NCBI GenBank assembly: GCA_019240835.1
Contig: JAFAXQ010000044.1
Span: 1 to 54,848, forward strand
Direction of reading: 5' to 3'
DNA from: Ktedonobacteraceae bacterium
GTDB lineage: Bacteria; Chloroflexota; Ktedonobacteria; Ktedonobacterales; Ktedonobacteraceae
DNA: 54,848 nucleotides
Position numbers and translations under genes: made by a program
The notes under the pieces: model-generated
What the model saw: the letters and a program-made list of their open reading frames with translations, nothing else
The model's database searches: none
What the model was told of the DNA's origin: nothing
In this document: one piece after another, positions 27,898 through 37,584 of the stretch
Numbering within the stretch: the stretch's first letter is position 1
Layout of the letters: each line of letters begins with the position of its first letter

Positions 27898-28770
27898 ATG
27901 GAAGTCATAAAAATATCTCCCCGTGGCTACTGCTACGGTGTTGTTGATGCATTACAAGTAGTGCGACAAGCGGCCAAGAATACGAGTCTGCCGCGTCCTA
28001 TCCATGTTATAGGTCAGATCATTCATAATCGCCATGCTATAGAGGAATTGACTAGGATGGGAGTCATAACACTGGATGGACCGGACCGCCTAAGTATTCT
28101 GGAACAGGTAAAAGAAGGCACGGTTATTTTCACCGCTCATGGTGTCTCTCCTACCGTCAAACAGCGAGCGCGGGAGCGGGGCTTGCATTGCATCGACGCC
28201 ACCTGTCCCGATGTAACTGTCACCCACGACCTTGTCCATTCCCTGGTTGCACAGGGATACTATATTCTCTATGTCGGTAAGAAAGGTCATCCCGAGCCGG
28301 AAGGTGTCATGGGTGAAGTGCCGGGGCATATTAGCCTAGTCGAGACCGAGGCAGATGTCGATGCCTTAACACTTACTCAGCAGCAGAAGATCGCTGTTTC
28401 AACCCAGACAACGCTGTCGAAGTGGGATACACAGCGTGTTGTACAACACATCAAAAAGCGCTATCCCCATGCCGAGATTCATATAGATATCTGTCCAGCT
28501 ACGCAATCGCGTCAGGAAGCCGTAGCATCCCAGGCTAAAGGGGCTGATTTGACCATCGTTGTAGGTGATCCACACAGCAACAACACGAATCGCCTCGTGC
28601 AGGTCTGCGAGGAGTTGGCCGGAGTTCCCGCTATGCGCATCGAAGATCTGTCAGAATTGAAGACAGAATGGCTCAGAGGGAAAAAATGCGTCGCCGTCAC
28701 TGCTGGGGCCTCTACCCCTAGCCAATTGACTCGTGCTGTCATTCGCTTCTTGGAAGAATACCAGCCGTAG
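27898..28770 (+). CDS. ispH: 4-hydroxy-3-methylbut-2-enyl diphosphate reductase
   Basis: A 290-residue Fe-S enzyme for the last step of the MEP isoprenoid pathway. The three cluster cysteines are C12 (GYCYGV), C103 (DATCPDVT) and C199 (DICPATQSR). Other motifs are HNRHAIEEL, AHGVSP, GHPEPEG and SNNTNRL. An ATG eight codons upstream (27874) is open, but the ATG at 27898 has AAAGAGG at good spacing and gives the usual MEVIKISPRG start. The stop is followed at once by a GTAGGGGC repeat piece. Confidence 0.95.
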   Translation: MEVIKISPRGYCYGVVDALQVVRQAAKNTSLPRPIHVIGQIIHNRHAIEELTRMGVITLDGPDRLSILEQVKEGTVIFTAHGVSPTVKQRARERGLHCIDATCPDVTVTHDLVHSLVAQGYYILYVGKKGHPEPEGVMGEVPGHISLVETEADVDALTLTQQQKIAVSTQTTLSKWDTQRVVQHIKKRYPHAEIHIDICPATQSRQEAVASQAKGADLTIVVGDPHSNNTNRLVQVCEELAGVPAMRIEDLSELKTEWLRGKKCVAVTAGASTPSQLTRAVIRFLEEYQP

Positions 28771-28830
28771 GGGCATTCTGTATCGCGCCCTGCGAGGGGC
28801 TACGGGGCGTGCAATAAATAACGCATGCCC

Positions 28831-29670
28831 TCAGCGAGGCCCAAGTAGAATATGGCGAATCAGTGTGAGATGGGTAAGAGGTCCCAGTCCACCGGGCACA
28901 GGTGTAAGAAACGAAGCTTTTTCTTTGACTGTGGCAAAATCAACGTCACCGACCACTCTGCCATTGACAGTATTGATCCCCGCATCCAGCACGATTGCCT
29001 CTGCTTTGACCATATCAGCAGTGATGAGACCGGGACGGCCCGCACTTACCACCAGAATGTCGGCGCTGCTAGTGACGCTAGCCAGGTCTTGAGTGTGCGA
29101 GTGGCAGATAGTAACAGTGGCATCATGGCGCATCAAGAGTAGAGCAATAGGCTTACCTCCGACGTTACTGCGTCCTACAATCACAGCATGGCTTCCTGCG
29201 ATAGGGATGTCTGCATCACGCAGCACGGTCAGTACTACATCAGCGGTTGAAGGGACGAAATTAGGAAAACCAAGTAGCAGGTTGCCGGCATTGGATGGTC
29301 CGAGTCCATCGACATCTTTCTGCGAGTGCAAAGCCTCCGTTACAATACGTTGTCGAATATGCTCAGGCAAGGGCAGTAGTAGCACCACACCATCAGTAGT
29401 AGCGTCATCACTCAGCATGGCGACTGCTGCCCGCAGTTCTTCCTCTTGCGTCTCAAAAGGGTAAGTCAGTGTTATACATTCTAGCCCAATCGTCTGGCAT
29501 GCACGCACCAGTTGCCTGCTATATAGCTCGGCAGGGGCATCGTGGCCCACAATAATCTGTGTCAAGCATGCTGAGCGCTGGTGCTGCTTGTAGAACTGCT
29601 CCGCCTCACTGCGTAACTCCTCAATCATGCGTCTAACAAGTGGCTTGCTGTCATATATCTTCGCTGTCAT
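28831..29670 (-). CDS. folD: FolD-like methylenetetrahydrofolate dehydrogenase/cyclohydrolase, altered active site
   Basis: A 279-residue FolD-family protein of one-carbon metabolism. The NADP site GRSNVGGKP, KDVDGLGPSNAG, VPSTADVVLTVL, ATVTICHSHT and the C-terminal TPVPGGLGPLT are intact. In the catalytic helix E. coli FolD has Y50-x3-K54; here Y50 is kept but position 54 is Leu (YSRQL). The Gln of VQLPLP is also Leu (LLLPLP). Loss of the lysine predicts loss of cyclohydrolase activity, perhaps leaving dehydrogenase only. No frameshift or stop is seen. Confidence 0.88.
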   Translation of the reverse strand: MTAKIYDSKPLVRRMIEELRSEAEQFYKQHQRSACLTQIIVGHDAPAELYSRQLVRACQTIGLECITLTYPFETQEEELRAAVAMLSDDATTDGVVLLLPLPEHIRQRIVTEALHSQKDVDGLGPSNAGNLLLGFPNFVPSTADVVLTVLRDADIPIAGSHAVIVGRSNVGGKPIALLLMRHDATVTICHSHTQDLASVTSSADILVVSAGRPGLITADMVKAEAIVLDAGINTVNGRVVGDVDFATVKEKASFLTPVPGGLGPLTHLTLIRHILLGPR

Positions 29671-29849
29671 AGGCTTCTTTCTTCAATGTCCAGAACAGGC
29701 TTTGTTCATCATATCATGTTGTGAGGTGGACACGTGTAGGGCATAGCCAGTTGGGGGGATAGAAGTGGAAAAGAAACAGAAAATGCGTTACAATGCTCAC
29801 TAAGGTATTGCAAGGATATTGGGGCTTGTTGTCAAAGTGAGGATTCTAA

Positions 29850-30344
29850 ATGGCGGGAGACTGTTCATTTGATATAGTATCGCAGTTTGATGAGCAAGAA
29901 TTGGTGAATGCTCTTGACCAGACTCGACGCGAGGTGCAGACGCGGTATGACTTGAAGGATACTAAAACGGAGCTTGTATATAACAAAGATGCGGTGACAA
30001 TCGTTACCGATAGTTCTTTAACGCTCAAGAACGTGCGCGACATCCTTGAAACCAAGGCAACGCGCCGTAACCTGTCGCTGAAAATCTTTAAGCTGGGTAA
30101 AGAGGAAAATGCGGCTGGTGGCAGGATACGCCAGGTGATTACCCTGCAACAAGGGCTCTCTCAAGAGCTAGCCAAAGAAATCAGTAAATATATTCGTGAC
30201 AACCATCCAAAAGTGCGTCCGCAGGTTCAAGCAGATACGATACGCGTCACGGCTAAGAGCCGTGATGAGCTCCAGGCAGTAATTGCCTCACTCAAGCAAA
30301 AGGATTATCCTGTTGCATTGCAGTATATAAATTATCGTGGATAA
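29850..30344 (+). CDS. YajQ-family nucleotide/c-di-GMP-binding protein
   Basis: A 164-residue DUF520/YajQ protein with the family opening CSFDIVSQFDEQELVNALDQ and the second half KVRPQVQADTIRVTAKSRDE. Family members bind c-di-GMP or nucleotides and act with regulators or in RNA processes. Length and both ferredoxin-like halves are normal. The ATG lies ten bases after GTGAGGATT. A small hairpin GGTACT-TT-AGTACC lies just after the stop. Confidence 0.9.
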   Translation: MAGDCSFDIVSQFDEQELVNALDQTRREVQTRYDLKDTKTELVYNKDAVTIVTDSSLTLKNVRDILETKATRRNLSLKIFKLGKEENAAGGRIRQVITLQQGLSQELAKEISKYIRDNHPKVRPQVQADTIRVTAKSRDELQAVIASLKQKDYPVALQYINYRG

Positions 30345-30494
30345 GGTACTTTAGTACCAAAAAGCTGTTTGAGCAGAAGAGTTGTAGTAACCTGAATTTA
30401 GCTACATCTGGCTTTTCGCCTGATCCACGCGGGTGTGTTAGTAGTGTTGCTATACGTCCGCGCAATGCTCTTCTTTCAGAAAGTGAATCTTTGC

Positions 30495-33400
30495 ATGCCT
30501 GGTGATAGACAAGCGTTTAGTGCAGCTATTAATGCAGCAGATCGCTACCATTGGGATAGTCAATGGCAGGAAGCAGCGACAGAGTACCAGCGAGCGTTAG
30601 CAGAATTTCCAGATGACGTAGCAGCGCGTAGTGGTTTAGGCTTTTGCTATGTGCAGACGAAGCAGTGGCAGCAGGCGCTCAATGAGTATGAGTACGCGTT
30701 GAAGCGTGATCCAGATAATGTGATTGCATTGAGCAAAACTGCGGAGTTATACGGTATCTTGAATCGGCGCTTAGACGCATACCAGGCGTACCTACATCTA
30801 GCGGGTCTGTACTCGCAGGCAGGTCAAGGTGCTCGCGCCGAGGCGACTTGGCAGAAGGCGGTGCAATTATCTCCGGGCAACCCTGAACCTCACGAACGGC
30901 TGGCCCGTTATTACTTTCAAAAGAAAGATATCACAATGATGATCCAAGAGCGCCTGCAGGCCGCTCAGGGCTATCTATTGCGTAACGATTCTGGGCAGGC
31001 ACGCGTACAGTGTGAGGAAGTGTTACGTGTAGATGCAAATAATGTGCAAGCGCAACAGTTGCTTGAGAGGATAGTGGGTGGACAGTTGCCATTGCAGCCT
31101 GGTGCTGGTGCGGTATTTCCAACACAGGATAGTACCGTCGGTGATGTGGCATCAACAGCAGGCTCGGGTTCGCAGGCTTTCACTGGTAGTCCTGCAACTG
31201 AAGCGGATGTAGCAGGCAATAGAAGTGGAGGGAACATTAGCGTCATGGGTAACATGGGTACCGCGGGCAATTCCAATGGAGTGCCAGAACAGTCTCTTGC
31301 AGCGGGCGTCAGCAATGGGATGAACTCGGCTTCTCACAAAAAGATTACTGCCAGCCAAGTCAATGGAATGCTAAAACAGGCACAAATGTTTCAAGCGCAG
31401 GGTCGTTTCGATGATGCTGTTGACCTCTGCGAACAAATTCTGGAAAACGGTTTTGATCGACCGGATGCCCGCTATTTCCTGGGCTGGCTTTATCAGGAGC
31501 AACAACGTTGGGATGAGGCCATTCGCCAGTTTCAAATGTTGTTGAATGATTCGGACTATGCCCTCTCTTGTTACTATGCACTAGGACAGTGCTATCGTGC
31601 ATGCGGTGATTTGCGCACTGCCACTACTCACTTTGACGAAGCAGTTGATCGCGTCAATCTGGATGCACTTAGCAGTGAGGAGTCGGAGCAATTAGTGCAA
31701 TTGTGCCAGGAGGCGGCTGAGGCGCACCGCATGCTAGGCGAACAAGAGCAGACACTTACCATTTATAAAGCGTTACTCGGCTTTCTACGCAGCCGTGGCT
31801 GGAATGACAAGCTGGCCCAGGTTGAGTTCTTGCTGCAACAGGCGCAAAACGCGCCAATTCCACCGCGTCCTGCAATGCCCGCGGCGAACGCAGCACAGCT
31901 ACCACCAGAGCAGATGCCATCCCAACCAGTAACGCCTCGCCAACAATCACAGCCAGCACAGCAGCCCTCTCTTCCAGAAGTCCCGACCATGGCCTATAAC
32001 GCAGTGGGGCAACAGTCACTATCTCCGCAATCGCCTCCAGAGTCAGCTCCGCCACAAGCCATGTCAACCGGTGAACTTCCTGATTGGTTGACCGGTATTC
32101 TAAGCGATGTGGACAAGACAGCCGCTGCCGATCAGTTGTCACAACACTTCAATAAGCCAGCGCAACCCTCACAGAACTCCATACAGTCCCTGATACCGCC
32201 CGAGCAGTCCAAACCAGAGCCGCACCGCGTCGATGCGGATGCTTCAATAGCTACCAATGCCCCTGTTGAGTCGAAGGCACCTCCATCGGCCATATCGTGG
32301 CTAGTGGAAGATGCTGCCTCAACGCCCTCCCGACCACTTGATATGTCTACTTCAGCAGGAGAATTGCCGCTATCTGTTTCCCCTACGACTCCAACACAAC
32401 CTGTCACCTCAACGCTACAAGAGTGGACTATGATGCCGATTGCTCCCATTGCATCAGGTTCACGCGCTGCCTCATCCAGTTCAGCTATGGAAGATTTACT
32501 CTCTCAGATGGTTGACACACACAAGAGTGGAGAGCTGAAACAGGTAGCTGAAACTGCACTGGCTAGTAGTGTTGCTTCGCTGCCAGAAGACGTTCGCATG
32601 CAGGTCATGCGCTCAATGCAGGACATCCAGAAATATATCAACCATGGACTACTCACATCAGCCACAGAAGAGTGTCTAAGGGTGATCGATATGGCTCCGC
32701 AATATTTGGATGTCCATCAGGTGTTGTGTGAAATCTATGTGCGTCAGGGCAATGTAGAGCAAGCTGTCACGAAATATGCTATCCTGGTCGATACCTACAT
32801 TGTCAATGGGCGCATCAACGATGCGATTGCTGCGTATCGGCGCATTCTGCAATTGGAGCCTAACAACCTGGCCTATCGTATGCGCCTGATTAACCTGCTT
32901 GCAGCTCATGGCAATAAAGAAGACCTCTTGCGCGAACGCAGCTTGGCAGCAGAGTCATATTTACGCCTTGGTTATATGGATCGTGCTCTCACTGAGCTGG
33001 AGCAAGCGCTTCAGGAAAGCCCAACGAGCGTACCAACACGCCTGAACTATGCTCTGGCACTGCATAAATTAGGACGTGCGCAACAGGCAGTAGCCGAATA
33101 TCAGCGTGTGCTCCAGATCGATCCGCGCAACGTTATCGCCCTTGTACGCTGGTACATCTTGATGGTAACCAGTTCGGGGGCGAATCGAGCCAACTCGCTG
33201 GAAGTACTCTCTCGCATTCGTTGGCAGTTGCGCGGCGAGGGTCTGAAGAACTACGACTCGGTCGTACGCGAGTATCAGCAGGCCACCGAAATACACCCGA
33301 ATAACGCTGATCTCCAATTCGCACTCGGTCAGGTACACCAGCAAGCAGGCCACTTTGATAAGGCCCTTGATGCCTACAATCTGGCCCTGCGCGATAGTGC

Positions 33401-34382
33401 GGTTGAGGTGCTGGCCCTTTCCAGCATGGCACAGTGTCTCTTGTTGCAAGGGAAACCTGAAGCGGCGATTCACCATCTCGAATATGCACTCCAGCTTGTA
33501 CGGCGTTCACCAAAGTCTATTGATCCAGCCGTCTGGGCTGCGTGCCCGCGTGAGCAAGGTGAAGAACACCAGGCACCAGAGGTAGAGATTTCGATGGCCT
33601 TAGCGAAAGCCTACGGACGCACAGGTCGGCAGGAGCAGATGCAGGCAATGCTACGCCAGATCAAGCAGACTAGACCTGTGCAGGACGAAGTTTCATCGAC
33701 AATCGCCGAAATCTCTGCACGCCAGGATGATCTTGATGGCGCGTTGCAAGAGTACATGGACTTAGCGCGGAATTTCGTCTCTAGCCGCCAGGGTGATAAC
33801 GCTCTAAGTGTGCTCAATGAGATGGTGCGCATTGCTCCCCAGGATGCACGCGCCCATTGTGAACTGGCAGACATCTATGTCAACCGTGGTCTACTAGAAG
33901 AGGGCATTGCCGAATTGCGTATACTCGCCGATATCTACCTGCGTGACAATCGACGGGAAGAGGCGAGCGACGTTATTCAACGTATTGGCAATATTTATGC
34001 CGAAATGGGCAACAGCGAGGAGGCCCTTATCAATCTGCGCCGCGCTGTCGAACTGAATCCCGACTCAATAGAGTTGTTGCGCGAAGTTGTTGGTTTCTGT
34101 CTCCAGCTCGGTCGTGGCCAAGATGCCATCCAGTATCAGAGTATCATTGCCCGCCGCTACTACGAGACGCTGCAAGTCAAGGAGTCGGTGGCCGCTTTGC
34201 AACAGCTCATTACCATTGACCGCGGCAACCACGAAGCCTACGATATGCTCGGTCAGACCTACCAAGCGGTGGGTGAATACGAGCAGGCCAGCCGTGTGTA
34301 TCGCAATCTCGCCAAAGTGAGTCCAGGAAACTCCCTGGCCCGTGAGCGCCTAGCAACACTAAAAGAACTGAGGAGTAAATAG
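30495..34382 (+). CDS. Large TPR-repeat protein
   Basis: A 1295-residue protein built of tetratricopeptide repeats, a protein-protein scaffold. TPR arrays lie at about residues 20-190, 285-440 and 690-1290 (for example LNEYEYALKRDPDNVIALSK and YMRLGYMDRALTELEQAL-like repeats). A Gly/Ser-rich linker (about 195-280) and a Pro/Gln/Ser-rich linker (about 450-680) separate them. No signal peptide is seen if translation starts at the ATG 30495. Frames open upstream to GTG 30435 would add a short hydrophobic stretch, so the start is uncertain. The stop codon lies inside the stem of a 28-bp hairpin shared with the convergent FemAB gene. Confidence 0.85.
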   Translation: MPGDRQAFSAAINAADRYHWDSQWQEAATEYQRALAEFPDDVAARSGLGFCYVQTKQWQQALNEYEYALKRDPDNVIALSKTAELYGILNRRLDAYQAYLHLAGLYSQAGQGARAEATWQKAVQLSPGNPEPHERLARYYFQKKDITMMIQERLQAAQGYLLRNDSGQARVQCEEVLRVDANNVQAQQLLERIVGGQLPLQPGAGAVFPTQDSTVGDVASTAGSGSQAFTGSPATEADVAGNRSGGNISVMGNMGTAGNSNGVPEQSLAAGVSNGMNSASHKKITASQVNGMLKQAQMFQAQGRFDDAVDLCEQILENGFDRPDARYFLGWLYQEQQRWDEAIRQFQMLLNDSDYALSCYYALGQCYRACGDLRTATTHFDEAVDRVNLDALSSEESEQLVQLCQEAAEAHRMLGEQEQTLTIYKALLGFLRSRGWNDKLAQVEFLLQQAQNAPIPPRPAMPAANAAQLPPEQMPSQPVTPRQQSQPAQQPSLPEVPTMAYNAVGQQSLSPQSPPESAPPQAMSTGELPDWLTGILSDVDKTAAADQLSQHFNKPAQPSQNSIQSLIPPEQSKPEPHRVDADASIATNAPVESKAPPSAISWLVEDAASTPSRPLDMSTSAGELPLSVSPTTPTQPVTSTLQEWTMMPIAPIASGSRAASSSSAMEDLLSQMVDTHKSGELKQVAETALASSVASLPEDVRMQVMRSMQDIQKYINHGLLTSATEECLRVIDMAPQYLDVHQVLCEIYVRQGNVEQAVTKYAILVDTYIVNGRINDAIAAYRRILQLEPNNLAYRMRLINLLAAHGNKEDLLRERSLAAESYLRLGYMDRALTELEQALQESPTSVPTRLNYALALHKLGRAQQAVAEYQRVLQIDPRNVIALVRWYILMVTSSGANRANSLEVLSRIRWQLRGEGLKNYDSVVREYQQATEIHPNNADLQFALGQVHQQAGHFDKALDAYNLALRDSAVEVLALSSMAQCLLLQGKPEAAIHHLEYALQLVRRSPKSIDPAVWAACPREQGEEHQAPEVEISMALAKAYGRTGRQEQMQAMLRQIKQTRPVQDEVSSTIAEISARQDDLDGALQEYMDLARNFVSSRQGDNALSVLNEMVRIAPQDARAHCELADIYVNRGLLEEGIAELRILADIYLRDNRREEASDVIQRIGNIYAEMGNSEEALINLRRAVELNPDSIELLREVVGFCLQLGRGQDAIQYQSIIARRYYETLQVKESVAALQQLITIDRGNHEAYDMLGQTYQAVGEYEQASRVYRNLAKVSPGNSLARERLATLKELRSK

Positions 34383-34440
34383 AAACGTGACGTGCAGCAG
34401 AGGTTTCATAAAACTTCTGCTGCACGTCACGTTTCTATTT
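34377..34440. terminator. 28-bp bidirectional hairpin containing both stop codons
   Basis: Arms 34377-34404 and 34413-34440 pair over 28 bp with one G-T wobble and an 8-nt loop. The TAG of the TPR gene (34380-34382) and the TAG of the FemAB gene (complement of 34435-34437) face each other in the stem. A- and T-rich ends allow termination on both strands. Confidence 0.75.
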
Positions 34441-35538
34441 AGAAATGGCAGCGCGTGCGGCTCGCTCTAACTCCACCTTCTTACGCTCCTTGTGGCGTCG
34501 TATGCGGCGTATCTCTGCCACCTTGCACCAGGCGTTGTAGATCAGGGGACGGTAGACATAATCCTGCGTAGGCATACTCAGACGTGAGAAGCCACCAAAG
34601 CCTTTTTTGTACTCATAAACGCCCCACATCTCTTCTCCCGGCTCTAAAATCTCGGGAATGGCACGAAAGTCGAGGTAGCTACAGCCATGCTCCTTGGCCC
34701 ACAAGATACAACGGTATTGCAATAGATACGTAGGCTTCAGGTTGCGCTTCGAGTTGGAGGAAGCCCCAAACATATCCCAGCACCAGTCGCCAAAGCGAAT
34801 AAGCATCTTGGCGGCAATAGCCTCACCCTCGTGCTCTGCCAGATAGAGCACAGCGTTCCCTTCGGGCCGAAAGTGACGCAGAATTTCCCGATGATAATCC
34901 TTGCTGTGAATGAAGAAGTCGTCGCGCTCACTGGTAATTTTGAGCAATTCGTAGTAGCTATCGAAATCAGCTTCACTAGTTGCTTCGCGAATAACAACAC
35001 CCTTGCGCTCAGCGGAGCGCACATTCTGTCGCCATGTCATTTTGAAGTTGGCAAGCAACTGTTCAGCGCTGGGACGGATATCGAGTACCCAACTGCGGCG
35101 TGCATGCATTGCCGCAGGATTGGTACGAAAACCGAGCCGAGCATAGGCAGTGAGCCATTTTTCCATGTATGGCTCATCGTCGGCGACATTCGGTTCGAGC
35201 CGTAATACCACAGCGTGCTCTTTGTGTGCAATCGCGTGGGTATGCTCAATTAGTGCTCTCAGTGCTGGCGTATCGGGCCGCTCAACAATGGGACCGCGTC
35301 TACTATAGAGCCAGTCAAAGTGTAGCCCAGGTAGCGCGGCAGGTAGGGGTACAGGGTTCACCGTGAGCATCATCGCTCCGTTTAACCTCCCATCCGCTAA
35401 CGCTCCCAGACGATAGATGCGGCCACCCAGATATTGATGCAGTTCGCCCCATTCGTATGATTGCAATAGGTGACCATGAGGTTGGCTGGTGAGAAATGCA
35501 TTCCATTGCTCGCGGTCGGTGATTTCTTGAATAGTCAT
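34435..35538 (-). CDS. FemAB-family peptidyl/aminoacyl transferase
   Basis: A 367-residue protein with two GNAT-like domains of the FemX/FemAB class, which add amino acids from aminoacyl-tRNA to lipid-linked peptidoglycan precursors. Typical features are the opening LQSYEWGELHQYLG, MTWRQNVRSAERKGVVI in the centre, DDFFIHSKDYHREIL, and the late EEMWGVYEYKKGFGG. A basic helical C-terminus (RRIRRHKERKKVELERAARA) follows. It is probably a cell-wall bridge enzyme. No clear ribosome site precedes the ATG. Confidence 0.88.
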   Translation of the reverse strand: MTIQEITDREQWNAFLTSQPHGHLLQSYEWGELHQYLGGRIYRLGALADGRLNGAMMLTVNPVPLPAALPGLHFDWLYSRRGPIVERPDTPALRALIEHTHAIAHKEHAVVLRLEPNVADDEPYMEKWLTAYARLGFRTNPAAMHARRSWVLDIRPSAEQLLANFKMTWRQNVRSAERKGVVIREATSEADFDSYYELLKITSERDDFFIHSKDYHREILRHFRPEGNAVLYLAEHEGEAIAAKMLIRFGDWCWDMFGASSNSKRNLKPTYLLQYRCILWAKEHGCSYLDFRAIPEILEPGEEMWGVYEYKKGFGGFSRLSMPTQDYVYRPLIYNAWCKVAEIRRIRRHKERKKVELERAARAAISK

Positions 35539-35575
35539 AATTAGTTATATACGCTCCATTATGTTGAGTCTTCTT

Positions 35576-35905
35576 CTAGTGCGTTCGTGAGCCAGTATAG
35601 CATAGGGGAGGGGACAATTTATAGAGTATGAAGTAGATTTCTACGTCAAATTCGCTCTCGGGATGCTCTAGATCGTGATAGTTTTTGAACACAGCCCCCC
35701 GAAAGGGATCTATAGACATCAAGATAGTATTAAAGCTCATTGCATGATCATCTCCCGCTATTCCACCGGCTAAGGTAATGACGAAGCCGACTTTGCGTGT
35801 GCCATTGTGGGATTGATTGAGTTGTTGAATCACCTGACCTTGAGCGGAAGCCCCTGGTCCCCGCTGGGGCTCTTCCGGCTTCTTGGAGTCATTGAGAACA
35901 TCCAA
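35576..35905 (-). CDS. Hypothetical protein, uncertain
   Basis: A 109-residue frame starting at TTG. The first 35 residues are Gln/Pro-rich, the middle (KVGFVITLAGGIAGDDHAM) is glycine-rich, and an acidic segment follows (EHPESEFDVEIYFILY). I recognise no family. It lacks a clear ribosome site and may be an eroded gene. The 36 nt to the FemAB start on the same strand hold nothing else. Confidence 0.3.
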   Translation of the reverse strand: MDVLNDSKKPEEPQRGPGASAQGQVIQQLNQSHNGTRKVGFVITLAGGIAGDDHAMSFNTILMSIDPFRGAVFKNYHDLEHPESEFDVEIYFILYKLSPPLCYTGSRTH

Positions 35906-36160
35906 TATGTCAAGATGTGTATAATAGTACTATTCTGATATTGCCTCATCAGAAACTAGATGTAGTATCCGTTTAGAGTCATTGATATCCTCCTGGTGAC
36001 TTTTGCTGATAACTATTTACCAGCTTAGGATATCAGACTCCGCTTTTACACACAATGCAGAGTACTTATATCCAAGCACAGCGCCAATTACTCATTAGGG
36101 GTTGCGTGTCCACTGCGCACAGAGAACATGTTACAATAGCAGGCAGAGAGGAGTAACCTG

Positions 36161-36760
36161 ATGGCATTACGACAAGAAGATTTCATAACACCTGAAGAGT
36201 ACCTAGAGATAGACCGTGCTAGTCAAGATGTGAAATATGAATACATAGACGGCCATATGTACGCAATGTCGGGAGGAACCGCTGATCATGCACGCATTGC
36301 CTACAATATGGCAAATCTGCTAGATACACATCTAGAAAATGGCCCCTGCCGCTTCTTCCAATCAGATGTACGTGTACGAGTTGCAGAAAAAAAGTACTTC
36401 TATCCTGATGTAACAGTGAGTTGCAACCCTGAAGACCAGCAAGGAAGCATTGATGTTGTTCATTTTCCTCGTCTTATTGTAGAAGTTCTTTCCTCAAGCA
36501 CTGAGGCTCGCGACCGGAGAAAAAAGTTTATTGCCTATCAAGCATGTCCGAGTGTACAAGAGTATGTACTTGTCAATACCCAATGTCAGATGGTAGAAGT
36601 ATTCCGACGCCAAGCAGACGAGGAGATATGGCTTTATCGGCAGTTTAGGCCAGGTCAGGAGGTAGAGCTAGTAAGTGTTGCTTTTACCTTCCCTACAGCA
36701 GCACTTTACAGGCTCACCGATGTTCCAGCCGAAGAAGAGAGAACCGACGACTGGGTATAA
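36161..36760 (+). CDS. Uma2-family (DUF820) putative endonuclease
   Basis: A 199-residue protein of the Uma2 family, a PDDEXK-like fold abundant in Cyanobacteria and Chloroflexota. It opens with FITPEEYLEIDRASQDVKYEYIDGHMYAMSG and carries YFYPDVTVSC, LIVEVLSSSTEARDRRKKFIAY and VQEYVLVNTQCQMVEVF, the order of catalytic acidic and lysine residues in the family. Function in vivo is unknown, though it is often linked to mobile elements. GAGGAGTAACCTG precedes the ATG. Confidence 0.9.
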   Translation: MALRQEDFITPEEYLEIDRASQDVKYEYIDGHMYAMSGGTADHARIAYNMANLLDTHLENGPCRFFQSDVRVRVAEKKYFYPDVTVSCNPEDQQGSIDVVHFPRLIVEVLSSSTEARDRRKKFIAYQACPSVQEYVLVNTQCQMVEVFRRQADEEIWLYRQFRPGQEVELVSVAFTFPTAALYRLTDVPAEEERTDDWV

Positions 36761-36773
36761 ACTTTTGAAGTGG

Positions 36774-36845
36774 AGCCGATGGGGAGATTCGAACTCCCGG
36801 CCAGCGGTTTACAAAACCGCTGCTCTACCACTGAGCTACATCGGC
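36774..36845 (-). tRNA. tRNA-Thr (anticodon TGT)
   Basis: A 72-nt cloverleaf on the minus strand: acceptor GCCGATG / CATCGGC, D-arm GCTC / GAGC, anticodon stem GCGGT / ACCGC with loop TTTGTAA (TGT), T-arm GGGAG-TTCGAAT-CTCCC, discriminator T. All stems are perfect. CCA is not encoded. It ends 14 nt from the stop of the convergent Uma2 gene. Confidence 0.96.
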
Positions 36846-37160
36846 ATAGAAAGTACACCTTCGCGTCAATACTATACCACAACTGTCAAGTGCGATGAAC
36901 ACAGGATTCATGGTGAAAAAAGAGTTGATTTCGGCGTTTAGTTAAGTAGACACGTGTTGATACTCAGACAAAACTAATGAAGTCGTAATAATCCGAGCGA
37001 AACCGTCTTCTTGTATATAACGTGATGTATGTACGTATTGCAGTTACTATACTAAGGCCGAGCGAAGCTCGTAGGGGTGGTAGCCCTTGTTCTAGGGCTG
37101 GAAGGGTGCCCATAACGCTCTACTCCTCAACGAGATTTAGTATCACCTGGAGTATTAGCT
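36846..37160. other. Intergenic region with small hairpins
   Basis: 315 nt with no gene. It contains GAGC-GAA-GCTC near 37060, then a GTAGGGGT repeat piece and AGCCCT-TGTTCT-AGGGCT (about 37080-37100), which resemble the palindromic repeat family seen elsewhere in the window. It also serves as the upstream region of tRNA-Thr and the receiver gene; a TTGACA near 36880 on the minus strand could be a -35 box. Confidence 0.45.
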
Positions 37161-37559
37161 ATGGCATATAAGGATTCTCGTGGTTCTGTAAAGAGGCATA
37201 CGGCTCATAAAACAATTCTCGTGGTGGAGGATGACGATAGTATAGGGGATCTTTTGGTCGATGTGCTTTCGCAAGAGACACCCTATGAAGCGGTGCTGGT
37301 TACTGATGGCTTTCAGGCATTGGAAGCTGTTACTACTATGAAGCCAAATCTGTTCATTACTGATTATCGTTTGCCGTATATGGATGGGATAGAGTTATAT
37401 GATCGTTTACATGCGGCAAAAGAGTTAGAAAATGTACCTGTTCTCCTTATAAGCGCTTACCCGCCAATGCGGGAGATTCAGAAGCGCAAGCTCATCAGCA
37501 TGACTAAACCATTTGAATTGGATGACCTGTTAGATACGGTTGAAAGACTTCTGGCATAA
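37161..37559 (+). CDS. Single-domain response regulator
   Basis: A 132-residue receiver-only protein. The acidic pocket is E23-D24-D25, the phosphoacceptor D68 (ITDYRLP), and the conserved Lys sits in MTKPF near 118. No output domain is present, as in CheY-type or phosphorelay proteins. No histidine kinase gene is nearby. The first 15 residues are a basic extension. There is no clear Shine-Dalgarno. Confidence 0.9.
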   Translation: MAYKDSRGSVKRHTAHKTILVVEDDDSIGDLLVDVLSQETPYEAVLVTDGFQALEAVTTMKPNLFITDYRLPYMDGIELYDRLHAAKELENVPVLLISAYPPMREIQKRKLISMTKPFELDDLLDTVERLLA

Positions 37560-37584
37560 AGTGACTTTGTCGCGGCGTTTTCGT

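Noticed and set aside
28831-29670. FolD as a pseudogene
   Set aside because: The frame is full length and all other motifs are intact; only active-site residues differ.
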